A stretch of 64,000 bases of DNA from Hermatobates lingyangjiaoensis (Eukaryota; Arthropoda; Insecta; Hemiptera; Hermatobatidae), in NCBI GenBank assembly GCA_026182355.1, contig JAPFBL010000068.1:9523001-9587000 (forward strand), in the 5' to 3' direction. Positions 45,620 to 57,964 of the stretch are shown piece by piece. A program made the translations under genes and the position numbers. Each line of letters begins with the position of its first letter. The stretch's first letter is position 1. Below the pieces are notes generated by a model, which worked only from the letters and a program-made list of their open reading frames with translations, did not search any database and was not told the origin of the DNA.

Positions 45620-47585
45620 TGTAAAACACCAAAAGTTGATGTTTTGGGCATTATAAAGAAATTTGGAAGTGAGAGAGTGATACAAATTAAATATTATTGC
45701 TAGTATACTTATATTCGAATTTCTAGAAAGATTTTTCTTAAAAACATTACGTACAGTAATTATCATAATTATTTTAATATTAAAAATATGTCATTTGAAT
45801 ATTTGCAACAAATGATTAGTTATATTCGGTAATAACGTTGAGTTAATTGCATCATAAAGTCAAATCTATTCCTTTGAAACAAATGAGTGGTTATTGACAC
45901 AAAGTGAAGTTAAGTGAGAATAAGCAAATACAAAGGATTTGATGAGCTTTGGAGTGCGCCAGTTTTCAAGCTCTTTTAATGTTTCTCTTATCCAATCATT
46001 TAATTAAACTTCCATCCTGGATTGGAAGTCATTTAAATAGAGAAAGAGATGGAACATGGTCCTATTTCGTCAACTGTTAGCAGGCAAATTAATTAATTAC
46101 GGTCAAGGGTTTTACCAAAGGCTTCGATTCAGGGAGTTTCATAAAAAAAATGACTACAGACTGTTAATTTAAAAGAATCTTGTTCATCAAGCATTTTTAT
46201 TAGGCAATTTTTTTCCTCTAACCATTCAGTTAGAAGAACTCCTACCACTTATTTTAGGCCACTCTGCAAAATGAATTTTATATGCCCTCCCACACTGTTA
46301 CAACTTCATATTACTGTACTTCAGCTATCTTCAGTCATTTATCTAATTTAGAGTAGAACGAAAATAGTGTTACAAAAATTTGTAGTATTTATATAAAATA
46401 AAAGTTTTGAAAATAATAAAGAAAATCAATATATTTTGTACTTAAGTTGTTATTATTTTCTACAAATTAGTTTTACTTTGAGTTTTTAAAACTGACTGCT
46501 AATCAACTTAAATGTCTCTATTAATATCCTGCTCTGCTAGTGACTAGGAGAAAATGTATTAAGGCGAGGGAACAAAGTGTAAATAGATGACAATGAATAA
46601 AACAAAAAAAAAAACAGGGGAAAAGCATAATAATAACCATTAATGAAAATAACATTGCTTAATAGAAAAACATTTGAAACATCATTAATAATTAACCACT
46701 TACAAAATACATAATAATAAATACATGTAATTAAAAGAATAACTGCTTCCGGGAGATGATCAGATACAAAAAAGGCATGCATATATGTGCTTCCAATGAA
46801 ACTTTAAATAAAACTGAGAATTAAACTGATACAGAAGCAATCATTACAACTGAGGTGAGGAGAATTCTTACAGATAGCTACATGAAGTTAGTTGCGTTGA
46901 CCGATTGAGGCAGTTATTGACCTAGTGTGCTTAATGTTGAATGCAGTCAATTATTTGATTTATTTATGTCTTAATACAAATGTTATTATTTGAAATGAGT
47001 TCATAAAACATAGTGACTATTAAAAGTAATAAAAAACGAAGGAGTAAAAATAAATCATTACATACGTAAGTAAATCTATTAACTTACAATTTTTGTTCGT
47101 AGTTTTAAATTTAAGACGGTAGGACATCCATATAAAATTTTTTTAAATATTTAATCACTTTTCCATTGCGTTTGTTTCAGGGAAATTATATTTTATTGCT
47201 AGTAATAGCTATAGCACAATATGTCACAATTCACCCAAATTACAAAATATAAATGATTTAAAAGTTAATCAATATTTTTATTATAATCTATCATAATATA
47301 CATAATAAAATGGCAACCAATTGAAAACATGTGACTTGTTATGTTGGTTTCTACGTTGAACTAGCATTGTAGCCCATCATTCTAGTACAGCGACCTTATG
47401 ACTTGCTTTTGAAAGTGGACGGCGTTTGAAACCGTCGAGTGCAACGTGTACGAGATATGAATGCTCTAATTAATTATGGCTTCAAATATACTTGGTGCTT
47501 ATCTAATGGACACCTTTATTTATATTAATCATCATGATTGACTAAAATAAAGAGGAAAGATAATGTCACTGGCCATATAATTTAT
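45620..47585. other. Unassigned AT-rich DNA
   Basis: No recognisable feature. 47340-47480 is somewhat less AT-rich but gives no family match. Confidence 0.35.
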
Positions 47586-47589
47586 TAGG

Positions 47590-48060
47590 AGTTCTGTTAG
47601 TGGAAGCTGTGTGACTTCAAGTTGAGGACATAGAAGCTGAAGGGGAGTGTGTGGCGAAAGGGCCATGTTTGGTAAGAAGGCACGATGAGGGATGGGTTAT
47701 TTGATTTGCATGGTAATTGAGGGATTTGGGCAGGTTTTCGTTGCAGAGTGTATGGAGAGAGGTAGGCAGCGTGATGCAGAGCATCGTTATTCTATCGGTC
47801 GGCGCAGACGTCACTTGCACGCCAGTTAGGGCGTCATTACCCTCCAGCCTTCCTCTCGCCCTTTGTTCCCTCAGTCTCCTCCACCTTGTGACTTGCATTA
47901 AACTCTACTCAAACTTATGTCATTGATTTCCTTTACAGCCACTTATGGCCACCACCCGTAATTCACAGACACCAATTTCCTAACTTGTGCTGCATACAGG
48001 GTCGATTTGTGGCCTGCGGGAATTTTGATAACTCCTGTCAACCCCACTTTAACTTGATAT
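47590..48060. other. Purine-to-pyrimidine GC island 6
   Basis: G-rich 47640-47800, a CpG-containing centre (tcggtcggcgcagacgtc, 47797), then C/T-rich to 47890. Opposed 93- and 69-codon frames overlap it. I recognise no domain in either. Confidence 0.4.
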
Positions 48061-48189
48061 TTCTAAAAACCCCTATATTATATTATCCTCTATATTTAAA
48101 TGACAAGATGACACTAATACAAGTCATTCAAGAGCTGGAAAATATAGTAATTTTCTTTTTTTTATGTAATAATAAATATTGATAAAAGT

Positions 48190-50400
48190 ATCGACCGTGA
48201 AGTAGATAAAAAATAAAATTTTATCAAAGCTTGGTCAATTCTTCAGATTTAAATTAAACTCTCATTACCAACGTTTGGGTTTTTAATTAAAATCTTTTTC
48301 ATAAGATTACAAAGGAGATAAAATATAAGACATGATACATTCATTCAGAAATTAAACATGCCAACATAAAAAACGTAAAAAGTGGCTAATAAGCAAATGC
48401 ACTAGACATTTTGACATTTTTAACGGAATTTAACTTATGGTTCATAGGATGAAAGAATAAATTTATGAGAGAACTTACAGAAGTATAAAACGTTCAAACA
48501 GAAAAACTAAGTATTACATAAAGTATTTTTTTTTACAAACAAAACACTTTGCCGATTTCAGCAACAAATGTCTAGTTTGAATGAACAGGAGACACTGAAC
48601 TCAAAACTAGCATGATAACCAAATTTCACCAAACAACTAAAAAGTTACTAAAACAATTTTGCAATGATTAACTTAACATACCCAAATAACTACTATTTAA
48701 ATGTTTACTGCTACTTCTATAATTAACGGTCCTTTCTATTATATAAGATCTAGAGCTTTCCTTCTCTGTTCATCTATTTCTTTAGCTATTATTTTTGTTT
48801 CATTAAAAACAAAACTATTTCATTATTTTGTTTCATTATTACTATTTTCTGCTCATGCAATGGCATTCATTTTCTTTTTATCATAGAATATGTGTGCTGG
48901 TAAGTTGTTTCATTCAGAAAATTCTTCATAGTTAACTTTGTTACAGATTTTTTATTATTATTATTATTATTATAGAACAACATGCTCCACCATAAGACAT
49001 TACATGCAATAAAATCTTCAATGGTACATAATAATCATTATTAACTTATTATAATGTAGATTAACAATAATAATAATACCGATGATATAAAGTAATAATA
49101 CGAAACACTTTGCTACAGTTTTTGCACTTTATAGCATATATAATATTACTCTGTACACTATCATAGTAGTGGTAGTAGTTGAAATTGAAACACCTACCTC
49201 AAAAAAAGTTGGTAGCTAGACCTTTTTGATCTATAACTCTTCAATTGTTGAAACTGTTAAGCTGTGCGTAGATTTGTTTTGCTTTAAAATGACATTAAGG
49301 GTTGTTTTCCACAACCAAATAAATTGAAAAATACTGTTCTATGCCAGCCTAATAATTCAAATACACTAAAGTGAACTATCTTTCTTTAATACTTGTTTTT
49401 TAATTGCATATTGTTTAATCATTCATTAAATAACTTTTAGAGTAAACACAAAATATTCAATAACTTTATTATAATATTAATAAGTTTATTAATTTTTACT
49501 TACATCACGGTTTTCCACTCACAGTTAATAGATTTAAATGACAGGAATTTTCATTTTGTAAACAATTATATTGCGGATGTATTTTATTTGTAACTAATGA
49601 TTTATTAATATACTGTTTTATGTTTTTTCTTTGGCTCCGAGTTTCAATTTAACTGTTTTAGAGATTGATTTTTTTATCACTTTTAATAAATATAACAACA
49701 AAATTATAATTTCTTTTCTTTAAAAATCTAAAAAAAAAATGTTTAAGCAACCCAATAAACAAATATAAAAGGACAAAAAAAAAGTTATATTCAGAAACTA
49801 GATGGAGGTTATTTTGCTTTTCTACTTGGATAAGCTTACCAGTTGGCTAACGAGGACTCCCACCTGCGGCCTTTCCCAACAAAATGAAACTTCTTCTACC
49901 TAAATATTAAACCTCAGGCCGAATCCATTTTACTCTAGCATTTACCGATTGTTACGACAATGTGAATTCAGCAATATATTTATTGTAGCAACAAATTTTA
50001 AATTAAAATTTTAATATTACATCTTTATTAAAATTATTTTTAATTTTACCTACTCATTATCAACGTTATGGTAATGTCGTTTCATATTTTTGACATTTAT
50101 TCGAATTTTGACAGATGTGTTTCTTTTGTAAATATTTTTTTTTCTTACGTTGACACATCACTGCTATTTTGTGATTATTTAGTCTTATTTTAGTTTTAAC
50201 ACCAAAGCGCTAGAGGTGTTTAGCAGGAAGTCGTTATTTTAAATTATGCCGCTGAGTGAGATATTGAAAAATGTGCCTGCTATGAATTTTTCTGATCCAT
50301 TAATGACGCTCATAGGTTTCCACCGTTTTTATTTTTGACATTCATTACATTTATATAAGTTTGCTCTAATTTCTCTCTTTTTGTATGTCATAGGACAATT
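48190..50400. other. AT-rich DNA with a possible LINE-4-like segment
   Basis: 48985-49060 (gaacaacatgctccaccataag, then tgcaataaaatcttcaatgg) resembles 44450-44515 next to LINE-4, so it may be a related minus-strand remnant. A (TTA)n run lies at 48951-48976. The rest shows nothing recognisable. Confidence 0.35.
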
Positions 50401-50404
50401 GAAT

Positions 50405-50494
50405 TGCAGTCTGATCAGTATTTGCTCTTTGAAGTTGCATTTCATATGTCATTTCATTCCAAACAATACCACAGTAGCCTGGTATCCACTGAAG
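50405..50494 (-). pseudogene. LINE RNase H motif remnant (LINE-5)
   Basis: From 50494 downward the minus strand reads L-Q-W-I-P-G-Y-C-G-I-V-W-N-E-M-T-Y, close to the Q-W-I-P-G-H-C-G-I-x-G-N-E-x-A-D signature of LINE RNase H. The H to Y and G to W changes and flanking stops show it is dead. Surrounding DNA to about 50640 probably belongs to it but is not readable. Confidence 0.65.
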
Positions 50495-50644
50495 TTATGA
50501 AGTTATTAATGGCTATGCCATTATTCAATGATAATTGTTTTGCTTGCTTATACAGCTGTCCATGTTTTCAATTCATTCATGATAACATAGGACTATTGTA
50601 GATTGCATCATTTTCGTGCTTTCTGGTAACGACTTCGATCGGCA

Positions 50645-51405
50645 GCATTCGCTCACTGAATGATATACCTTATAACCTTGAAAAGAATCAACAGAACCAA
50701 ATCATTGTGCTAACTTCAACTTTACAGAGAAAGTTGAATCATTTAAGAAAAAAATGTAGTTTACATGTTTGGAGAGGTGCATTATTTAGTACAGTATTAT
50801 TTCCATGTCCATTGCTGTACTCATTATAAATTTATATTTTAATAATTTGTTGTTTTTTCTTCTATAAGTTGTTAAATAATAAGTTTTATAACCATGCAGT
50901 CTCGGATATTATACTAAGGTGCACTTTAAACCGATAAGTCTTAATTTGTCATATATATTTTTTATAATTAGTAGACTATTAAGCTACGTTACTGTCTTGT
51001 TAGAAGGAGAAGTTCCTTCAGTAGTCTCACGGAGTTGTTAGCAGATCAGAATTTAGCGCACAGATACTGGGATTATTCTCCATCAGAAGTCCTAAATAGA
51101 GGTCTCAAGTTTATAACATTAATAATCTCCAAAAATTACTTCTAACCAATAAGGTTTGGCATTTAAGTTTCTATTTTAATTATAACTATGACCATTCAAG
51201 CCTTTGTTATCGTTGGAAGTACACTAACTTCTATCCCACAGCTTACCTCTCTATGAGCAAAGACATATTACCAGAGAAATCATAATCATATTCAACTATT
51301 AATTGAAACAAATTATAATATTTAATAATAATAATCTAATTATTATTACGTTCATATTAAGCACACTTTTAAACGACAGGTTTCATTCGGACTGAATATA
51401 TCAAA
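50645..51405. other. Unassigned AT-rich DNA
   Basis: No recognisable feature. Confidence 0.35.
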
Positions 51406-51410
51406 TAAAT

Positions 51411-52290
51411 AAATTTGGAGTGGCCTATATTCAACTTTTATTATAAGTAAACATTACTCGTTGATATGTATATATTATTACCTTTATGTATTGTGAATAT
51501 TGTGTAGACGTAATATCAGGGTCAGTAGTAAAGTATTATCCAATCCAGATAGGAAAAATTGATTTTGTTCGAGTGTTATCCCTTATAACGAAATTATAAT
51601 CACTGTTATAAAAAGCTGGAGCCCATTATTATAACTACAACTATAATTATTGCATACTAGGTGATCTGCCCGCCATTGCTTGGGCAGTAGATTATGCCCT
51701 GGCGTTTTGTTTATGGGTGTTAGATCCCAAAAAAGGACAATGATCAAAATCAAAATACCGTAAGTATTTATTTTGTTATTTAAAACTGATGTTTATAACA
51801 CCATCAGTCTTATCGCAGCAGTAGTTAAGAGCCCTTCTAAAGAATCGCTTACAGAAGAACATTGCTTATGTAAAGTTAACAAATGGATATAGGAACTCAA
51901 CTTAATGATTTCCTATTTTACCCTTTCGTGTGAAGATGCTTTGTCTGCATGTTTGTCTTAGAGAGGTTTTCTTTAGTAATTAAAATAAAACTGTCTGTGA
52001 TACCTAATAATATTGTATTTGAGTACATTATATCAACTATTTAGCTGGACTTATAGCCAAACCAGCCTTATTACCCTCTAAAAGTTCAGAAAAAGTTTAT
52101 TCAGGACTTTTTATTGTTATAATAACAAGACATATATGGTTGATATTTCATAGAAACAAACTAATTGTCTTAAATGTTTTCTTGTTAAACATTTAAATAT
52201 CAATTTTGTTTGATGTGATTCAGGTAAAAAATGACTAAGTCAAAAATTAATATTGTTATTCAATGTTTACTTTTCAGTTTTGGAGCAAAG
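51411..52290 (+). repeat. Family X copy X7, diverged
   Basis: The terminal module (tttggagtggcctatattca) starts at 51414. The aaatatcaattttgtttgat and gactaagtcaaaaatt landmarks at 52194-52250 match X1 and X3. The middle is diverged. Confidence 0.5.
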
Positions 52291-52294
52291 TTAC

Positions 52295-53240
52295 TGTTAT
52301 ATTAGTGATAATCTAAAGTAAACGAATGCTTGTTATCAAAAGGTATTGCAACATCCAAGTAGCAATCTCTGATTCCATAAAGACTTAAAGATTTGTTCAC
52401 TCTGTTGTCCATCATTTGTGGAACTACCTCTAGTGATTTACCATTCTGTTGCATGTTATAAAGATGCTTATTACCAAATAATTACAATGTTCCCAGAGAT
52501 AGAACTCAATAACTGTCATTATCAGTGTAATATTATTCTTCCAACATTTAAGGCCATAAAATACTCGTTGTAATATAGTATTTAGTAGAATATTTACTAT
52601 TTATTGAATAGCCAGAGAAATGTCTTGGAATTATCAGTCTGTTTATGACAAAAAACGAATAAAAACCTTCCCATGCGGTAATATTACCAACAACCGATAT
52701 TAATTATCCAAATAAATATCAATTTTAATATTTCCCAAACATATATAGTTCTTGGTCTTTTCTTAAACTCTCTACATTCTTCTTAAGACTTTTTAAATTG
52801 TACGACATGTAGATGTATTCAAATACTTCTGTTAGATAACTATCCACAGTGCACTGAAAACAAAAATGAAATATATGGTTGATTTGAGTTTGCTTTTATA
52901 GTATTAAGATTTAAACCTTCTTACATATCAAAAATCAATTAAATTTTTTCAAATTTCATTTAATTCAAGGTAATATAAGTAAACCAACAATTTCTCCAAT
53001 TTTCAGAATGAATTTATTAAGGTTGTCAACTTTGTGTTTATCAGGATTGCACTAAAACAAATTTGCGCTTTGACGTTAATCAAAAATTTGTGAAGATTAT
53101 TAAATATAATTTTAAATTAATTGAATCCAAGTTTTGATTAGCAATTTCTAAATAATTAAATGTATCAAATCACTTGGTACTGATATAAGTTTTAATAACA
53201 AAAACTAAATAGCTCAGCTCACAATAATTAATAATTATTT
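52295..53240. other. Unassigned AT-rich DNA
   Basis: No recognisable feature. Confidence 0.35.
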
Positions 53241-53246
53241 AATTAG

Positions 53247-53794
53247 TAGAATTTCATTAAGAATTGTGACCTGTATTGTAACCAAGGAATCAAAATCTGT
53301 TATGTTTTATTGCATTTGTTATTATAACGCTGACCTTTCCACCAGTTGAAATCTGAAATTTTTAGGTATTGTTTCCTACTTCCACAATTCTGATTCTATA
53401 CATTTAGAATTGTTCTGAAATTAGGCAATATTTCTTAATCAACTAACAAATATAATAAATTTGTTCAAATTATAAACACATTCTTATCAATAATGACTTT
53501 TCATAATTGCATAGAATTTCATTAAGAACTTGTGACCTGTATTGTAACCACAAGGAATCAAAATCTATAAGTCATTTCTTTGCATTGTATTACCACGCTG
53601 ACCTTTCCACCAGTTCAGAAATCTGAACATTTGTTAGGTATTGTTGCTCCCACTTCCAACAATCCCAGAATGTAAACATTTAGAAGTTTGTTGTTTAGAA
53701 GGCAATATTTCTTATTAAAAGTAACAAATTAAATAAATTTGTTCAATTTGTTAAACACATTCTTATCAAAAAGGGACTTTTCAATGATATTGCC
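53247..53794. repeat. Two-copy tandem duplication, period about 265 bp
   Basis: Copy 1 starts at 53247 and copy 2 at 53512, both with tagaatttcattaagaa. They match over their whole length, with many one- or two-base gaps. Most gaps are extra bases in copy 2. Nothing in it codes for a recognisable protein. A family X 3' fragment follows immediately. Confidence 0.85.
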
Positions 53795-53799
53795 AAAAA

Positions 53800-54045
53800 A
53801 AAATTAAGGACATGTACGTTACAGAGAAAATTTTTGTGTGAAATATAGATTTCATATGTCAAACGGTGTGACCTGTCGCGTGTTCACAAACTTCTGGAAG
53901 CACAAGACACACGCACAGATAGACATCACAAAAAAACCATGAAACACATACATTGGGGACTTCAAAACTTGTACACCTATAAAAATTTGAATATTGCATT
54001 TTTTCATAATCCCTATATTTACTTACTGTAAAGTAATATATCAAC
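53800..54045 (+). repeat. Family X 3' end fragment (X8)
   Basis: It matches the X ends through gtcaaacggtgtgacctgt, a short CA-rich stretch, cttgtacacctat, a ttttttcataatcc block and TTTACTTACTGTAAA. Confidence 0.6.
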
Positions 54046-54049
54046 ATTT

Positions 54050-56090
54050 AAATCTTCCAAAAATGATCATACTATCTTCACATGGCTTTAAAAAATAAAA
54101 TATTTTAATAAATGAAACATATGTATTGAGGAAATTTTTAAAGATAACAAAAGCTAAATTTATTATTATTATTATATTTATTAATACTATGGCTACATAG
54201 TGATTTGTATAGCACACTGTTATATGAAAGGTAAGTTTATTTACTTTGGAATGCGTAAAGAAGCTTAAATATATTTATCCTAAAATTATGAAAATGTTGC
54301 AGTTGGTAAAGTATGCCCTTGTAGTCCTTCTAAACTAGCTTAATACAACTTGGACGTATACCCTAATCACAAAGCGCAAAGTTTTCCTACATCAATCGTT
54401 TTGTTTTACAGGCTCTCCTTTCACCTCTTTACTGTGATATTAGCAAAGGGTGTATAGCTACTAATTTTTTCAACCTTAATTACTACTTTAATTTTTCCTT
54501 ACTTTGTTAACAAATTAATTTGGTATTAAATAACGAATAAATAGTGAAAATGTATTAATAAATTATTAACTTTATTATTACGTTTTAATAGATTTTTTGA
54601 TAAAGTTTAATTAGTTATTATATGACCCATTCATTTATTATACAAGTCACAGATAATTCAGAAAAAATAAAATATTTCTGTTTCTAACCAGAAACTCATT
54701 AAATATCTTCGAATTTTATTTATTACAATTTTGAATTAATTTATAAAAAAAAGTTTTGATATTATTATTATGTATTCAATAATATATGTAATTATATATG
54801 ATATTATATCAAATTATATTATATTATATCAAAACAATATTGATCGAACTAGTTTCAAACAAAAGATGAATTAGAGAGATATTTCATAAGTCTTACCTGA
54901 AAGTTGTTTCTTTTGGCTTTTTATCAGAAATTATATTTTGAACTTGAGGTGGGCAAAGGATGACTGTTGGCCAAAGCCAGCTCCCTCACTGTCTTCAATC
55001 AGCTCACAAGGATGGTGTTATAGAATTATAATATTCGTGAACATCATTCAGTAAATTTCGAAAGTATACAACTTTTTTAGTGTCATCTATATGTTACAAG
55101 GCTCACAGTAATATCGGCTGTGACTCCTTTGAGTTATCAGATATCAATGAAATGCTAGTTAGTTCTAAGCTTTCTGCATTCTAGGCTCAATAAGAGATAC
55201 AAATTAGTATAATCTGCATTAACTTAAATCTAAGTAACTTCTTTCACAGTAATGTATAATAAATTTAAATAAATTAATTAAATTAAAGTAAATAATAAAT
55301 TTAATTGACTGTGTTATCAATAATGCACAACAGATTTTTGCGAATTTAATTGTATCAGAATTGATTTTTTTCAAAGATTAATACAGTTAATCTAACTAAT
55401 ATATTATGTCAACAATAAATTACCTACCTACAGTTTCTCATCTGTACTTTGATTAATCAGCTTAGTTAATTGAAATAAAATCCGAATTGTTCAGTTTTAT
55501 AATTCAATAACATAAAAAGAGATAATGTTTTAAATTTTAATTTAAAAATGAAACATCTCAAAATAATTCTTTACTTTGATTTAATATTTGTTGAAGTATA
55601 CTTTATTAAATGATACTTATACCTAAGTAAAATTGGTGATAATTAATAATTATTCAAAATCAATTATTAGAAGAAACATTTGATATTGACACTAATTTTT
55701 ATTACTGAAAGAAAATTTTTTCTAACATTCTATTTACTTTTACAGATGAAATTGTATAATAATCAATGGTATCAATTTTACTAATGACTAACATAATTTT
55801 TGTTATTAGATGATATATTCAAATAACTTATTAATTTATTATTACCTTACTATTGATTTATTTTTTAATTAATTAATTATTTATTGATTTAACTTTAAAT
55901 TTTATGATTTTTGAATATACTTATTTTGACATTGTGTAAACTAATGGACCTTTGTTATTATTTACTGCAACACTAAGAAAATCTGTGCATGCAACTTCTT
56001 TAGGATCAAACTAACGATGCGACCTATAATGTTATTATGAAATTGTAGATGTCTCATTATAAAAAATTAGTGTTTGTATCTGTGAATACA
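54050..56090. other. Unassigned AT-rich DNA
   Basis: No firm feature. 54935-55010 is less AT-rich, with no readable family. Confidence 0.35.
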
Positions 56091-56095
56091 CTTAC

Positions 56096-56163
56096 ACTAC
56101 ACATACACAAACGCGCGCGCGCACATACACCCACGCACACACACACCCACGCACACACACACC

Positions 56164-56230
<67 letters not shown>

Positions 56231-56249
56231 CACACACACACACACACGA
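56096..56249. repeat. (CA)n microsatellite with CACACCCACG variants
   Basis: A GC/CA-rich lead-in with repeated cacccacgcacacaca units passes into a long pure CA run. The 72- and 62-codon frames across it are artefacts of the repeat. Confidence 0.97.
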
Positions 56250-56254
56250 CATGG

Positions 56255-57460
56255 GTATCAAAACTAGTTTGTATTCTTCATAGCATGCAAATCAGACAAG
56301 ATTTCAAAATTAATTTGTTCGTAGTAAATGTATTTCATAGACAATGAATAGGAAGATGTTTCATTTTTTTTTTATAATACAGGGAATGTAAGAAAGTAAC
56401 TTCTTAAATATAATCAACATTCAAAAATATTTAAACAATTATGATATTAAGATTATTTGAACTAAGTTACCATTGTGGATGGTCTTTATTGTTATCATCC
56501 CCTTCAGTAATTATAGTTAACAAGCCATGAACAGTAGCTTTTGTCAGACTCAGTCATGTGCACTAATGGTTTGAAATTCCGTTCTTGTCAATTGACCGCT
56601 AATTTATAAAATAATGTGAAAACAGTATGCTTCATATTGTTTGTATACAGACATTATATTAGTTAAACCTATAATTGTATGAATAAATAATTTTAAGTAA
56701 TAAATCATGGGTTCCTTTAAGGCTAATGATCTTTGAATTTGACTCCAGAAATTTAGTTTTGTTTATTTCTGCTTAAAACTAAAGGTAATAATAGCAGATG
56801 CAATCAAATTATTCTTAATTATAAAAAAAACTGCTTAAAAAAATCATCATATTGAAGTTTAGTTAGGATTAGTTGTTGAAAAGGTCAGTGGAATATTCAA
56901 TATAGTTTAGTGTTTGCATTTCGTTAATTAGATCACGACCTTTTAAAGTAATGAACCTAACATACTTGTACTTCAAATGTATCAAGACATTTAACTTTCA
57001 AACTTTAAAATGAATATATAATTAAAATTATCCTGCTGCTGTTTAGTGAAATAAAGTAGGCTTGTTTTTTTAATTCTAGCTTATATTCTAACTGGAAAAT
57101 AGTGTATCTAAATGTTCTAGTTTACATTTAAATATTTTTGAAAATAATTCCAAAAAATTTCAAATGCTCCTATAGTTTAAATCAGTGATGAGTATTTCCT
57201 GTTATCGTATGAATGTTTGGCAATCACCTCAATATTTTGTTTTATTCTGTGAAACATAAATTGTTATAATATTATTAAACAATACCTTATTATAGAAATG
57301 TAGGTTTTCAAACAAAATGTATTGTCAACTGAAAACTAAATAATAACAATTAACAAAAGTACAAAATACGTTTGATTGTAAACAAAATCAACTTTTGAAA
57401 AGGACTCGAAATATTATAATATATATATATAACAGATTCAATAATATATCGACCGTTTGA
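56255..57460. other. Unassigned AT-rich DNA
   Basis: No recognisable feature before a short TA run at 57417-57431. Confidence 0.35.
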
Positions 57461-57465
57461 TAGAA

Positions 57466-57556
57466 TAGGTGTGTTCTCTAATCGGGGTTTGTGGCAACGA
57501 GAGTTTGACTTTTTATCCTGAAAAATTGACCGAACCCCGACTAGAGAACACACCTA
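57466..57556. repeat. Inverted repeat between TA arrays, no ribozyme core (P6)
   Basis: Arms of 24 bases (taggtgtgttctcta and partner) flank a 43-base spacer. TA runs lie on both sides and a PLE family A tail lies just beyond. It has the setting of the other palindromes, but I see no CTGANGA/GAAA layout. Confidence 0.7.
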
Positions 57557-57580
57557 TATAAATATATATATATATATATA
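57557..57580. repeat. (TA)n microsatellite
   Basis: TA run directly outside the family A tail that begins at 57581. Confidence 0.93.
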
Positions 57581-57960
57581 GTTCAATATACAAAAGGAAA
57601 CGTAGATAAATTATAAGCACACACTCAGAATCTCTAATTTTCGGTTTGAACCGTCTTCAGGGAGATAAGAGAGGGAAACCAAGCGCACTGGTTCAGAGAT
57701 CATGTTGATTTGGTAGACAGGAATCAATTTATAATTAAATTAAATTAGTGAGATATGAAAAAATAATAAATAAATAAAAGACAAAATTGTGGGATGAACA
57801 GAGAAATTAATACACAAAATAAAAGTATTTACTAAGTTATGATAAAATAAAATAGAACTGAGAATACAAATAATAATATTAAATATATAAAGTAATTAAA
57901 TAATAAAAAAGAAATTAAATAATAAAGAATAATAAAGGGTATGCATTTAACTTTCATTAT
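57581..57960 (-). mobile_element. PLE family A 3' region
   Basis: The minus strand gives the A/T-rich 3' region, aaccagtgcgcttggtttcc, CTGAAGA and the tail tctgagtgtgtgc, matching 6400-6815 in order. No coding part is present and the inner end fades near 57960. The core retains CTGAAGA, one C, GGTT/AACC and GAAA. Confidence 0.7.
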
Positions 57961-57964
57961 CTAA

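Noticed and set aside
47617..47898. 93-codon minus-strand frame
   Set aside because: It overlaps an opposed frame in a GC-rich island and I see no motif, splice context or neighbour supporting a gene.
56049..56267. Histidine/threonine repeat protein frame
   Set aside because: It is a translation of the (CA)n microsatellite.
57490..57535. CTGAAAAATTGACCGAA inside P6 as a hammerhead core
   Set aside because: The GA of CTGANGA is absent and no stem II is possible.
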